From VAZQ01 sp963758945 (GTDB taxonomy: Bacteria > Pseudomonadota > Alphaproteobacteria > Rhizobiales > Xanthobacteraceae): 64,000 nt of DNA. The position numbers were made by a program, and so were the translations under genes. Shown here in pieces: positions 1 through 11,380 of this stretch; position 1 is the stretch's first letter, and the number at the start of each line of letters is the position of its first letter. The DNA lies in assembly GCA_963758945.1 (NCBI GenBank), contig CAVWXY010000011.1:62001-126000 (forward strand), given 5' to 3'. The notes under the pieces were generated by a model. That model searched no databases, was not told the origin of the DNA, and was given only the letters and a program-made list of their open reading frames with translations.

Positions 1-250
1 AGGTCCGCATCTTCGTCGGCATCTTCGTCCGCATCACCGCCACGCCCGGTTCGCATCGACGCGTTCGCGCCGAGCGCGCGCACGCGCGGCGACGTTACCA
101 CGCCGGCGCCGCATCGGCCGCATCGCATCGCCCGCCGCCGGCAGCGAATGCGCATCCGCATGCACGTGTTTTATCCTTGCAGGATCGGCCCGGCCGCGCC
201 ATAAGGCCGCCGCCGGCTCTCCCGTCTTCCCGCGTTCCGCAGGGGTCCCC
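1..250. other. non-coding leader upstream of icd
   Basis: No supported gene. The first 40 bases carry two near-identical GCATCTTCGTC units. A run of T followed by TATCCT near 172-177 is a possible -10 element for icd, but no convincing -35 is seen. Reading frames on the other strand here look like high-GC shadows. Confidence 0.4.
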
Positions 251-1462
251 ATGGCGAAAATCCAGGTCCGCAATCCGGTCGTCGAGATGGACGGCGACGA
301 GATGACCCGCATCATCTGGCATCTCATCAAGGAGAAGCTGATCCATCCCTATCTCGACGTCGAGCTCCTGTACTACGACCTCGGCATCCAGAAGCGCGAC
401 GAGACCCGCGACCAGATCACGATCGAGGCGGCGGAAGCGATCAAGAAGGTCGGCGTCGGCGTGAAATGCGCCACCATCACCCCGGACGAGGGACGGGTGA
501 AGGAGTTCAATCTCAAGGAAATGTACCGCTCGCCCAACGGCACCATCCGCAACATCCTGGGCGGGGTCATCTTCCGCGAGCCGATCATCTGCAAGAACGT
601 GCCGCGGCTGGTGCCGGGTTGGACCAAGCCGATCATCATCGGCCGCCACGCCTACGGCGACCAGTACCGCGCCACCGATTTCAAGGTGCCGGGCAAGGGC
701 AAGCTGTCGCTTTCCTTCGTCGGCGACGACGGCACCAGGATCGAGCGCGAGGTGTTCCGCTTCCCCGGCAGCGGCGTCGCCATGGCGATGTACAATCTCG
801 ACAACTCGATCCGCGACTTCGCCCGCGCATCGCTCAATTACGGCCTCAACCGCGGCTACCCGGTCTATCTCTCGACCAAGAACACCATCGTCAAGGTCTA
901 TGACGGCCGCTTCAAGGACATCTTCCAGGATGTCTACGACAACGAGTTCAAGGCCGAGTTCGAGAAGAAGGGAATCTTCTACGAGCACCGGCTGATCGAC
1001 GACATGGTGGCGGCCGCGCTGAAATGGTCGGGCGGCTATGTCTGGGCGTGCAAGAACTACGACGGCGACGTGCAGTCGGACACCGTCGCGCAGGGCTACG
1101 GCTCGCTCGGGCTGATGACCTCGGTGCTGATGACGCCCGACGGCAAGGTGGTCGAGGCCGAGGCCGCGCATGGCACCGTGACGCGGCACTATCGCCAGCA
1201 CCAGCGGGGCGAACAGACCTCGACCAACTCGGTCGCCTCGATCTACGCCTGGACGCGCGGGCTGGCGCACCGCGCCAAGCTCGATGACAATGCGGAGCTG
1301 GCGAAATTCGCGCAGACCCTGGAGAAAGTCACCGTCGGCACCGTGGAGGCCGGCTTCATGACCAAGGACCTGGCGCTGCTCGTGGGCGCCGACCAGAAAT
1401 GGCTCTCCACCACCGGCTTCCTCGACAAGGTGGACGAGAACCTGAAGGCGGCGATGGCCTGA
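251..1462 (+). CDS. icd: NADP-dependent isocitrate dehydrogenase
   Basis: Oxidative decarboxylation of isocitrate to 2-oxoglutarate in the TCA cycle, producing NADPH in the cytoplasm. The 403-residue product is full length for the dimeric, eukaryotic-type NADP-IDH used by alphaproteobacteria. It opens MAKIQVRNPVVEMDGDEMTR and keeps the substrate-loop segment SPNGTIRN, the GPGS-equivalent FPGSGVAMAMYN, the metal-binding acidic segment KNYDGDVQSD and the cofactor-site motif EAAHGTVTRHY followed by STNS. The ATG follows GCAGGGG at a normal spacing. Placement beside alaS and recA matches gene order common in Rhizobiales. The reading frame is intact throughout, unlike the neighbouring alaS. Confidence 0.97.
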   Translation: MAKIQVRNPVVEMDGDEMTRIIWHLIKEKLIHPYLDVELLYYDLGIQKRDETRDQITIEAAEAIKKVGVGVKCATITPDEGRVKEFNLKEMYRSPNGTIRNILGGVIFREPIICKNVPRLVPGWTKPIIIGRHAYGDQYRATDFKVPGKGKLSLSFVGDDGTRIEREVFRFPGSGVAMAMYNLDNSIRDFARASLNYGLNRGYPVYLSTKNTIVKVYDGRFKDIFQDVYDNEFKAEFEKKGIFYEHRLIDDMVAAALKWSGGYVWACKNYDGDVQSDTVAQGYGSLGLMTSVLMTPDGKVVEAEAAHGTVTRHYRQHQRGEQTSTNSVASIYAWTRGLAHRAKLDDNAELAKFAQTLEKVTVGTVEAGFMTKDLALLVGADQKWLSTTGFLDKVDENLKAAMA

Positions 1463-1492
1463 CGGCCCCGGCGGTCTCGCACTCGCCAGCGA

Positions 1493-3229
1493 TCAGCCGC
1501 CGCTCTGCGCGCCCTTGAGCCGCGCGCGCTCTTCTTCGCGCAGCTCGTCGAGGCGCCGCGCCACCGCCTCGTCGGAGAGGCCGAGGCCCTCGAGCAGGCG
1601 GCCGCCCAGCTGCAGGCTCGCCTCGACCGCTTCCGGGATCACCTCGACCGCGCCGAGCGCGAGCAGCCGCGCCGCGTGCTCGGAATCGATCGCGCGCGCG
1701 AACACCATGGCGTCCGATCGCTGCTTGCGCGCCGCCGCCACCATGCGCTCGGCCGACTCGCGTGCATTCACGGTGACCACGAAGGCGCGCGCATGCGCGG
1801 CGCCCACTCGCGTCAGCATCTCGGGCCGGCCGGCATCGCCGAAGAAGCACAGCTGCCCGCTCTTGCGTGACTGCGCCACCAGCGTGCCGTTGGTGTCGAG
1901 CGCGACGAACGGCACGTTCTCGGCCGCGAGCAGACGGGCGACGGTCTGTCCCACCCGGCCGTAGCCGCCGATCACCACGTGATCGCGCAGCTCGCTGGCC
2001 TCTCCGCCCGGGAGGTGGTCGCGATGCTCGACGTGCTGCAGGCGGCGCCCGAGCCGCCCGCCGACGGCGGCGCAGAGCGGCGTCACCATCATGCTGATGC
2101 CGACCACGGCGGTGGCGAGCTGCGCGAGATCGTTCGCGAGCAGGCCGTTGGAACGGGCGAGAGCGATCACGACGAAGGCGAACTCGCCACCCTGCGCCAG
2201 CAGGATCGCGACCTCGGCGGCGACGGCCACGCGCACGCCGAGCGCGCGGCTCGCCGCGAACAGGGTGACGGACTTGACGACGAGCAAACCGGCGACCGCG
2301 GCGAGGATGAGGCCGATGTTGCGCCAGACCACGCCGATGTCGATGGTCATCCCGACCGTGATGAAGAACAGCCCGATGAGCAGGCCCTTGAACGGCGCGA
2401 TGTCGATTTCGACCTGGTGACGGTACTCGGTCTCCGACAGCAGCAGGCCGGCGAGGAAGGCGCCGAGCGCCGCCGAGAGGCCGGCAGCGCCCGTCGCCGC
2501 CGCAACTCCCACCACGATGAAGAGCGTGATCGCCATGATCAGATCGCGGCTGCCGGTCTGCGCCGCGGAGCGGAAGATCGGCTGCAGCACGTAGCGTCCG
2601 GCAGCGACGATGGCGGCCACGACCACGGCCGCCTGCAGCAGCGCGCCGGCGAACGAGAGCGCGGCGTTGCCTTCGCCGCGCGCGACGAAATCCACGCCGA
2701 ACAGGACCGGCGCGACCATGAGGTCCTGGAACAGCAGCACTGCCAGCGCGACCCGGCCCACGGGCGTCGTCGATCGGCCCTGCTCCTCCAGGAGCTGCAT
2801 CACGATGGCGGTCGATGACATCGCGAGGCAGACGCCGAGCACGAGGGCGGTTTCGTCTGCCGTCCCGAGCAACCGCAGACCGACGCCGATGGCGAGCGCC
2901 GAGAACAGGAACTGCAGCCCGCCGACGCCGGCGACATAGCGGCGTAACGCGCGCAGCCGCGCGAGCGACAGCTCGAGACCGATCAGGAAGAGCAGGAATA
3001 GCACGCCGAGCTCGGCGAACGGCTCGACCTGCGCGCGGTCCTCGATGGTCAGATAGCGCAGCCACGGAAAGTCGGCGGCGAGCTGCCCGAAACCGTAGGG
3101 ACCGACGGCAATGCCGACGAACAGAAAGCCGAGCACCGCGCCGATGCGCGCGCGATGAAACAGCGGCACCACCAGCCCGGCGGCGGCGAGAAAGACCAGC
3201 GCGTCCTTCAACCCGGGCCCGTGCTCCAT
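1493..3229 (-). CDS. Kef-type monovalent cation:proton antiporter with TrkA-N domain
   Basis: Inner-membrane K+/H+ (or Na+/H+) antiporter of the CPA2 family, expected to act in pH and electrophile stress. The first 380 or so residues form about a dozen hydrophobic segments with the CPA2 helix-pair region (GVCLAMSSTAIVMQLLEE). A cytoplasmic RCK/TrkA-N domain follows from about residue 405 with the nucleotide-binding motif GGYGRVGQTVARLL. I chose the ATG at 3229 (MEHGPGLKDAL) because GGGGAAGG lies just upstream; an in-frame extension to 3289 has no such site. Convergent with icd, 30 bases apart. KefB and KefC cannot be distinguished from sequence alone. Confidence 0.9.
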   Translation of the reverse strand: MEHGPGLKDALVFLAAAGLVVPLFHRARIGAVLGFLFVGIAVGPYGFGQLAADFPWLRYLTIEDRAQVEPFAELGVLFLLFLIGLELSLARLRALRRYVAGVGGLQFLFSALAIGVGLRLLGTADETALVLGVCLAMSSTAIVMQLLEEQGRSTTPVGRVALAVLLFQDLMVAPVLFGVDFVARGEGNAALSFAGALLQAAVVVAAIVAAGRYVLQPIFRSAAQTGSRDLIMAITLFIVVGVAAATGAAGLSAALGAFLAGLLLSETEYRHQVEIDIAPFKGLLIGLFFITVGMTIDIGVVWRNIGLILAAVAGLLVVKSVTLFAASRALGVRVAVAAEVAILLAQGGEFAFVVIALARSNGLLANDLAQLATAVVGISMMVTPLCAAVGGRLGRRLQHVEHRDHLPGGEASELRDHVVIGGYGRVGQTVARLLAAENVPFVALDTNGTLVAQSRKSGQLCFFGDAGRPEMLTRVGAAHARAFVVTVNARESAERMVAAARKQRSDAMVFARAIDSEHAARLLALGAVEVIPEAVEASLQLGGRLLEGLGLSDEAVARRLDELREEERARLKGAQSGG

Positions 3230-3300
3230 GCCTTCCCCTGTGACTGCTATGGTGCGGCTGTGCCATCGCCGCACGGTGAGGAGCACCAATCTGTCTCGGC

Positions 3301-3403
3301 GTCATCACCCGCGAAAGCGGGTGATCCAGTATTCTTAGAGACGAAGCGGCCAGATGCGTCATCGGCCGGTGGTTACTGGATGCCCCGCCTTCGCGGGCAT
3401 GAC
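3301..3403. repeat. GTCA...TGAC palindromic repeat, copy 1
   Basis: Intergenic repeat bounded by GTCA and TGAC and holding two hairpins: ACCCGCGAAAGCGGGT at the left and CCCGCCTTCGCGGG at the right, with GATCCAGTA and TTACTGGAT as inverted flanks. A close copy lies at 34123-34232 and a looser one at 7648-7744. It sits between the antiporter start and the alaS end, which are on the same strand. Confidence 0.8.
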
Positions 3404-3471
3404 AGCCGAAGTTTGGTGCGGCTCTTGAGCTCGGTCGCGAATGCGGAGCAATCGCGGAACGTTCGAGCCCG

Positions 3472-6132
<2,661 letters not shown>

Positions 6133-6327
6133 TCCCACATATCCCAGGTTGCCGGTGCTTTTAGCGGCGCCTCCCGCCCCTGTCCAGGAAGCCAGGCCGC
6201 GCAAGTCGATGCACCTGCATGCCCATTCCTGCGCCGCTCCGGTCGGCCAGCCGACGAGCGAGTCGGAGCGCGCGGGGGGCGACGGCTCGCCTGCGGCGAT
6301 ACGTGCAGCCCGGGACGTGCAATGCCC

Positions 6328-6356
6328 TTACCGCTGCGCCGTCGATCGATTATATA
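6328..6356 (+). promoter_or_regulatory. possible promoter of the metF-like gene
   Basis: TTACCG at 6328-6333 and TATATA at 6351-6356, separated by 17 bases, about 70 bases before the metF-like ATG. The -10 is good; the -35 is weak. Confidence 0.35.
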
Positions 6357-6424
6357 AGCGGCTCGCCCCACCCGCGCACCGCGCTGCGCCCGCGGCAATC
6401 GCGCCGAGCAACCCCGGACAGCCG

Positions 6425-7354
6425 ATGGATCCAACGCCGCGACAGCCGGCTTCGCGCCTGGAAGAGCTGCTGCGCTCGCGCCAATTCGTCATCACCGCCG
6501 AGATCACGCCGCCGGTCTCGTGCGCGGCCGACGACTTCTTGCGCAAGGCGCTGCCGCTCGCCGGCTTGGCCGATGCGGTCAACGTCACCGACGGGGCGAG
6601 CGCCCGCGCGCATCTGTCGGCGCCGATCGCGGCCGCGATGCTCGCGCGCGCGGGAATTGAGCCGATCCTCCAACTCACCTGCCGGGATCGCAACCGCATC
6701 GCGCTGCAGAGCGATCTCATGGGCGCCGCCGCGAGCGGCGTGCACAACCTCCTGTGCCTGACCGGCGACGACCCCAAGGCCGGCGACCAGCCCGACACCA
6801 AGGCGGTGTTCGACGTCGATTCCGCCACGCTCACCGCGATGGCGCGCGACCTGCGCGACAAGGGCGAGCTTCCCTCCGGGCGCAAGGTCGCCGGCCGGGC
6901 GCGATTCTTTCTCGGCGCCGCGGACGCGCCGATCGACCCGCCCGCGGACTGGCGGCCCGACAAGCTCGCGGCCAAGGTCGCCGCCGGTGCCGAATTCGCG
7001 CAGACCCAGTTCTGCATGGATCAGGGCATAGTGCAGCGCTACGCGGCGCGGCTCAACGAGCACGCGGCGACGCGGGAGCTGTTCCTGCTCGTGGGCATCG
7101 CACCGCTGCGCTCGGCCAAATCGGCGCGCTGGATGAAGAAGCACCTCTACGGCACCATCATTCCGGACGCCTTCATCGATCGGCTGGAACAAGCCGCCGA
7201 TCCGGCGGCGGAGGGCGAGCGCATCGCGCTCGAGCTGATCGAGCAGCTGGCGCATGTGCCGGGGGTCGCCGGCGTGCACATCATGGCGCCGGCCAACGAG
7301 GCAGCAGTGCCGCGCGTGATCGCCGAGGCGCGCAAGCGGCTGCCACGGCGCTAG
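6425..7354 (+). CDS. methylenetetrahydrofolate reductase family protein
   Basis: Member of the MetF TIM-barrel family, which reduces 5,10-methylene-THF to 5-methyl-THF using FAD. The 309-residue product starts MDPTPRQPASRLEELLRS and keeps the barrel motifs FVITAEITPP (strand 1), NVTDGASARA, LQLTCRDRNR, LCLTGDD and AEFAQTQFCMD. A longer in-frame start at 6119 overlaps the alaS start and has no family match. It is divergent from alaS and convergent with recA. It may be a catabolic or C1 paralogue rather than the biosynthetic MetF, since no metH or metE is adjacent; family assignment is firm, exact role inferred. Confidence 0.85.
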   Translation: MDPTPRQPASRLEELLRSRQFVITAEITPPVSCAADDFLRKALPLAGLADAVNVTDGASARAHLSAPIAAAMLARAGIEPILQLTCRDRNRIALQSDLMGAAASGVHNLLCLTGDDPKAGDQPDTKAVFDVDSATLTAMARDLRDKGELPSGRKVAGRARFFLGAADAPIDPPADWRPDKLAAKVAAGAEFAQTQFCMDQGIVQRYAARLNEHAATRELFLLVGIAPLRSAKSARWMKKHLYGTIIPDAFIDRLEQAADPAAEGERIALELIEQLAHVPGVAGVHIMAPANEAAVPRVIAEARKRLPRR

Positions 7355-7450
7355 AGCGGGATGATTTTCGTTGAATCATCATCCCGCTCTAACCTTTTGT
7401 TTTGCGCGTGATTTTTTCCGAAAACCGGTATCCACTTTCGGGATCACGCG
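7352..7450. repeat. AGAGCGGGATGAT palindromic repeat, copy 1
   Basis: Begins one base after the stop of the metF-like gene's final G. AGAGCGGGATGAT and ATCATCCCGCTCT form a hairpin, followed by TTTTGTTTTGCGCGTGATTT and CCGAAAACCGGTATCC. The same element in the other orientation is at 38261-38364. This type of element is dispersed in many Rhizobiales genomes. The first hairpin could also end metF-like transcription. Confidence 0.8.
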
Positions 7451-7647
7451 CGAGGGTCGACGAGCGGCTCGCTTTCGCCGCCGGTCGCCCAATGAACCCC
7501 TGAAACGCATTCGCAAAGACGGTGCGTGCACGCTGTCAAGCGACGCATTGTGGCGCGCTCCGGAAACCCCGCATTCCGCTTCGCGCGTCAAACGGGCGAC
7601 GGGATTGCGGCCTTCATCCCGGCCGCGGCTCAAGCGCGCCCTCCCCC

Positions 7648-7744
7648 GTCACCCGCGGCGTAAGCCCGCGGGTCCATCCGCTTCGTCGCCACTCGATACA
7701 TCGCTCGAAGCGGACGGATTGCCGGGGGCAGGCCCGGCAATGAC
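7648..7744. repeat. GTCA...TGAC palindromic repeat, divergent copy
   Basis: Two hairpins, CCCGCGGCGTAAGCCCGCGGG at the left and GCCGGGGGCAGGCCCGGC at the right, with ATCCGCTTCG and CGAAGCGGAC inverted between them. Ends GTCA and TGAC as in 3301-3403. It fills most of the 438-base gap between the metF-like gene and recA together with the element at 7352-7450; I see no gene in the rest. Confidence 0.6.
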
Positions 7745-7792
7745 GGTCGGGGGGCGGCAGCGGACGCGCAAAAACGGCGCGTCGCGCGTCTA

Positions 7793-8866
<1,074 letters not shown>

Positions 8867-8949
8867 TGCTTCCACTCCTTATGACCGGGATTCGAAAGGC
8901 CGACAAACCCGTCCGACCGCGGAAGAGCAATGTACATGGTTTGTTCTCA

Positions 8950-8964
8950 GTTCGCAATATGTTC
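8950..8964 (-). promoter_or_regulatory. LexA/SOS box upstream of recA
   Basis: GTTC-N7-GTTC is present exactly (GTTCgcaatatGTTC), the direct-repeat LexA site of alphaproteobacteria; on the recA strand it reads GAAC-N7-GAAC. An additional GTTC starts at 8943. It lies 84 bases before the recA start. Confidence 0.85.
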
Positions 8965-9102
8965 TTTCGCCCAGCGCGGTGCTGTCCTAATTCCGACCGA
9001 TCTGTCCTGAAAATCCGAGTGTCCTAAATTGCTCAGACAATTTGCTGCGACGAAGGCAGCCTACAAAAAGGGAACTTGAGGGGGCCTTCAGCGGAGGCCA
9101 AC

Positions 9103-9249
9103 ATGCAGTGGTTCATTCGGAGCCAGAACGTTGAGCGCTACCGTCGTCTGCTTGAAAGCGTAACCGAAGAACCGAAGAGAGGGATAATCGTCGTATTGCT
9201 CGCCGAAGAGCGGCAGAAGCAAGACGACGCGGGCGATTTTGTTCAGTAG
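9103..9249 (+). CDS. small helical protein of unknown function (48 aa)
   Basis: Starts MQWFIRSQNVERYRRLLES and continues through a charged helical stretch (EERQKQDDAGDF) to TAG. GGAGG lies six to ten bases before the ATG. Composition (Arg, Glu, Leu rich with a central IIVVLLAEE) predicts one or two amphipathic helices and no signal peptide. I recall similar short proteins in Bradyrhizobium relatives, without known function. The stop is followed within 12 bases by a hairpin, so it looks like a complete monocistronic unit. Confidence 0.7.
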   Translation: MQWFIRSQNVERYRRLLESVTEEPKRGIIVVLLAEERQKQDDAGDFVQ

Positions 9250-9260
9250 CCCGCGGAAAC

Positions 9261-9280
9261 GGCCGCCTCAGTTGGCGGCC
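9261..9280 (+). terminator. terminator-like hairpin after the 48-aa gene
   Basis: GGCCGCC-TCAGTT-GGCGGCC, a perfect seven-pair stem with a six-base loop, 12 bases after the stop. The hairpin plus its next seven bases recur unchanged at 9557-9583. No U-run follows, so termination is inferred. Confidence 0.55.
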
Positions 9281-9444
9281 TCGTCATTACAGTCTTTGCG
9301 ACGGCGTGCCCTTGCGGGTACTGGCCTGTTTCCGAAGCTCTTGTCCTAATTTGAAATCGCAGTGTCCTAATTTGCCGGTACTAGCAAAAGTCAATTCACA
9401 ACACCATATCAACTTAAGGGGGAATATCAACGGAGGATGGTCAG

Positions 9445-9552
9445 ATGTGGCTCTATGCTCAGACGTGGCTGCCCTTGCTGACAATCGCTTTGACCGCTGC
9501 GCTTTGTTTCAGTGTGGCGTCATTTTTCATGCGATCAATGCCCCGACACTAA
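9445..9552 (+). CDS. single-pass hydrophobic peptide (35 aa)
   Basis: Reads MWLYAQTWLPLLTIALTAAL then CFSVASFFMRSMPRH. One transmembrane helix and a short basic tail. GGAGG at 9432-9436 precedes the ATG by eight bases. Two TGTCCTAATT motifs lie at 9342 and 9363, and the copied hairpin follows five bases after the stop. A decayed copy of its 3' two-thirds is at 9701-9772. Size, topology and local duplication resemble type I toxin peptides, but no antisense RNA is evident, so this is only a possibility; a small membrane regulator is equally open. Confidence 0.6.
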   Translation: MWLYAQTWLPLLTIALTAALCFSVASFFMRSMPRH

Positions 9553-9556
9553 TCTA

Positions 9557-9576
9557 GGCCGCCTCAGTTGGCGGCC
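9557..9576 (+). terminator. terminator-like hairpin, second copy
   Basis: Same GGCCGCC-TCAGTT-GGCGGCC hairpin as at 9261, five bases after the stop of the 35-aa gene. A degenerate third version (GGCGGCCTCAGCTGGCGC) follows the stop of the gene ending at 9956. Confidence 0.55.
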
Positions 9577-9641
9577 TCGTCATCCTCGCCTTGCTCGTCA
9601 AGGATTTCCTCGTCGAGTTCCAGCTTGCGGATAAGCCGTTC

Positions 9642-9688
9642 GGACAGCACCCCAGCGCGGGGACTGTCCCTAATTCGGACAGTACCCC
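9642..9688 (+). promoter_or_regulatory. three-segment region able to form two alternative hairpins
   Basis: Segment 1 GGACAGCACCCC (9642-9653), segment 2 GGGGACTGTCC (9659-9669) and segment 3 GGACAGTACCCC (9677-9688). Segment 2 is complementary to both 1 and 3 apart from one or two bulged bases, so the two hairpins exclude each other. A TGTCCCTAATT motif forms the end of segment 2 and the loop of the second hairpin. Segments 1 and 3 with their flanks are a 21-base direct repeat with two mismatches. Attenuator-like behaviour is inferred. Confidence 0.4.
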
Positions 9689-9700
9689 AGTGCGGGCGTA

Positions 9701-9772
9701 ATCAGCCGCGCTTTGACGGCGCTTTGCTTTGGCGTGGCGTCATTTTCATGCAATCAATGCCCCGGGTCATAA
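9701..9772 (+). pseudogene. decayed partial copy of the 35-aa membrane peptide gene
   Basis: Aligns with 9481-9552 over its whole length (shared CGCTTTGAC, GCGCTTTG, GTGGCGTCATTTT, ATCAATGCCCCG and a closing TAA). It lacks the first third of the gene and one T of a five-T run, so the frame is lost. It lies 16 bases before the start of the next small gene. Confidence 0.6.
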
Positions 9773-9788
9773 CCAGCGTCGAGCCGCC

Positions 9789-9956
9789 ATGGCTACCGGC
9801 CAAGAGTGCGTGGACTACGCGCGGGAATGCGTTCGGCTCGCCGAGCTGACCAGGGATTCCGAGCTTCGGGATCATCTTCTCAACCTGGCGCGCGAGTGGA
9901 TGGCGACGGCCAGGCATGAAGACGCGGCGTCGCAGCCGAGATCGCCGCCGGCTTAG
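9789..9956 (+). CDS. small helical protein, C-A-x-T-x-D-R-W family (55 aa)
   Basis: Starts MATGQECVDYARECVRLAEL, then TRDSELRDHLLNLAREWMAT and a short tail. Two amphipathic helices with a central T-x-D turn. The genes at 13080 and 13277 encode relatives with the same layout (Cys, Ala, then T-x-D, Arg, Leu/Met-Ala, Trp). No signal peptide. This kind of protein is multi-copy in Rhizobiales; function unknown. An upstream extension to 9729 runs through the decayed repeat and is not supported. Confidence 0.65.
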   Translation: MATGQECVDYARECVRLAELTRDSELRDHLLNLAREWMATARHEDAASQPRSPPA

Positions 9957-10181
9957 GGCGGCCTCAGCTGGCGCACTCGTCCTTGATCGAGGCCTTTGTC
10001 AGCGCCAGTGTCGTCAGCCGAAATTTCCGGTGCTCTGTCCTAATTCCGAGGCTCTTGATAGCCGCGCGCGGTGCGGTGCCGATTTCGCGACGGCCTTGGG
10101 CAGTGTCCCAATTTGATTTGCAATCAGGTTGCAGACAGAAATAAAATGCTTGTTCCGGCGCCAGGCTCCAGAAGGGTCGTC

Positions 10182-10571
10182 ATGCACCGCGCTATCGCGG
10201 CCGTAGTGGCCACCACGAGCTTGCTTGCGCTGACAATACCTGTGCTTGCGGGCGGAGAATGGCCGGACGGGCCTAACAGGACTTGGTTCGAAAATCTCCG
10301 GCGTCCCGACAACCAGCTGCATCCCGAACGAGAGTTGGACAGCAAATCCCTCTTCTGCTGCGGGATCGCCGATACCGTCAAAACCAAGTTCAAGGTCGGG
10401 CCCGGTGATCATCGATATCCGGAAGATCGGTGGTATGCGTGGCTCAATGATGAGTGGATTGCGATCCCGCCGGAAAAGATCGTCCAAGATCACGCGCCGG
10501 ACGGGCGGCCCTATCTCTTTATGCTGGCTGGCACCGTCCAATGCTTCGTCCGGCCCAAGGGCGGACTTTGA
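10182..10571 (+). CDS. secreted protein of unknown function with SLFCCG motif
   Basis: 129 residues. The N-terminus MHRAIAAVVATTSLLALTIP followed by VLAGG is a typical signal peptide. The mature part contains WPDGPNRTWFENLRRPDN, LFCCGIADTVKTKFKV, HRYPEDRWYAWLNDEWIAIP and ends CFVRPKGGL. Three cysteines, a vicinal CC pair and one near the end, could form a disulphide or bind metal. I recall conserved unnamed proteins of this kind in Bradyrhizobium. An alternative ATG at 10146 would add 12 residues before the signal peptide. TGTCC motifs at 10036 and 10104 precede it. Confidence 0.75.
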   Translation: MHRAIAAVVATTSLLALTIPVLAGGEWPDGPNRTWFENLRRPDNQLHPERELDSKSLFCCGIADTVKTKFKVGPGDHRYPEDRWYAWLNDEWIAIPPEKIVQDHAPDGRPYLFMLAGTVQCFVRPKGGL

Positions 10572-10913
10572 GACCGCGCGGCCGCCGTCGGCGGCGACCG
10601 CGCCGGGACGATTCCCGTCCTCGACTCAAGTTCGCCCTGCGTGCCGGGAGCGGCCACCCAGCTGGCCGCTGACCGAAGCACGCGCCCGCGTGGTGCGGTG
10701 GCCGCGGCGGCGCAAACCCGCATCGGGCGAATGCAGCGCGGAGGCACGCCCTCCGCCCCGGATTGATGGGCTCGGCGGTGTCCCGATCCGGGCGCTCCGA
10801 GCCCCGGTTCGAAGGCCGCGGATGTCCTAAAATTTGCCGGTCCGAGATCTATTCAAATATATTGGAAGGGCACTGACGGGGCGACGTTACCAGCAAATCC
10901 AGGGAAAGAACTG
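10572..10913 (+). other. gap between two small secreted genes
   Basis: Starts with a hairpin GCCGCC-GTC-GGCGGC at 10581-10595 just after the stop, similar to the other post-gene hairpins, and ends with a TGTCCTAAAATTTGCCGG motif at 10823. No gene is supported in between. Confidence 0.45.
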
Positions 10914-11138
10914 ATGCGCAAAGTCACGCTCACCCTCGCAATGGCGCTACTGTTGGCGGGATCGGCGGCCTTGACCGCCTCCGCGCAAAGCTCGCACGGG
11001 GCTGCCGACATCGCCGCGGCCGCGCAGAATTTCACGCCGATCGAACGGGCGGCGTGCCGGGGATGGGGGCCTCATTGCCGGCCGGGATTTACGTGGGCCT
11101 GCGGGCCGTATCGTTGCTGGTGCCGGCGCTGCTGGTGA
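10914..11138 (+). CDS. small secreted Cys/Trp-rich peptide
   Basis: 74 residues: signal peptide MRKVTLTLAMALLLAGSAAL then TASAQ, a short linker and a C-terminal Cys-rich tail (ERAACRGWGPHCRPG, WACGPYRCWCRRCW) with six cysteines. Probably exported and disulphide-bonded or metal-binding. The ATG follows GGGAAAGAACTG. Conserved small peptides with this C-terminal pattern occur in Bradyrhizobium relatives; no known function. Confidence 0.7.
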   Translation: MRKVTLTLAMALLLAGSAALTASAQSSHGAADIAAAAQNFTPIERAACRGWGPHCRPGFTWACGPYRCWCRRCW

Positions 11139-11201
11139 CGGCGAGGGTTCGCCGACCCGCCGCGGCCGGCGGGCCAGCCGGACCAGGTCATGCCTGATCC
11201 C

Positions 11202-11228
11202 GCCACGGCGCCCAGGTGGCGCCGTGGC
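11202..11228 (+). terminator. strong 11-bp hairpin after the Cys-rich peptide gene
   Basis: GCCACGGCGCC-CAGGT-GGCGCCGTGGC, a perfect stem with a five-base loop, 64 bases after the stop. A second GC hairpin (CCCGCCG-CGGC-CGGCGGG) lies just before it. No U-run. Confidence 0.5.
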
Positions 11229-11380
11229 CGCCGAGTTCGAATGGCGCCCGCGGGCGGCTTGGGAGACTTGGTCTCTTCCCTTCGAGATGGCCTCTTCTTA
11301 ACCCTGCGCCGGGGCGGTTTTTGACCGCCGCCGTCCCAAGAGGCTATCTAATCGAGCGCCAAACAGGAACGGACCTTCGC

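Noticed and set aside
34..1270. Reverse-strand frames over icd
   Set aside because: No start or motif support; composition typical of antisense to a high-GC gene.
9261..9660. Reverse-strand frames ending in D-E-A-A-N inside the repeated hairpins
   Set aside because: The stop lies in the hairpin loop, so two frames share the ending only because the hairpin is duplicated. No ribosome sites.
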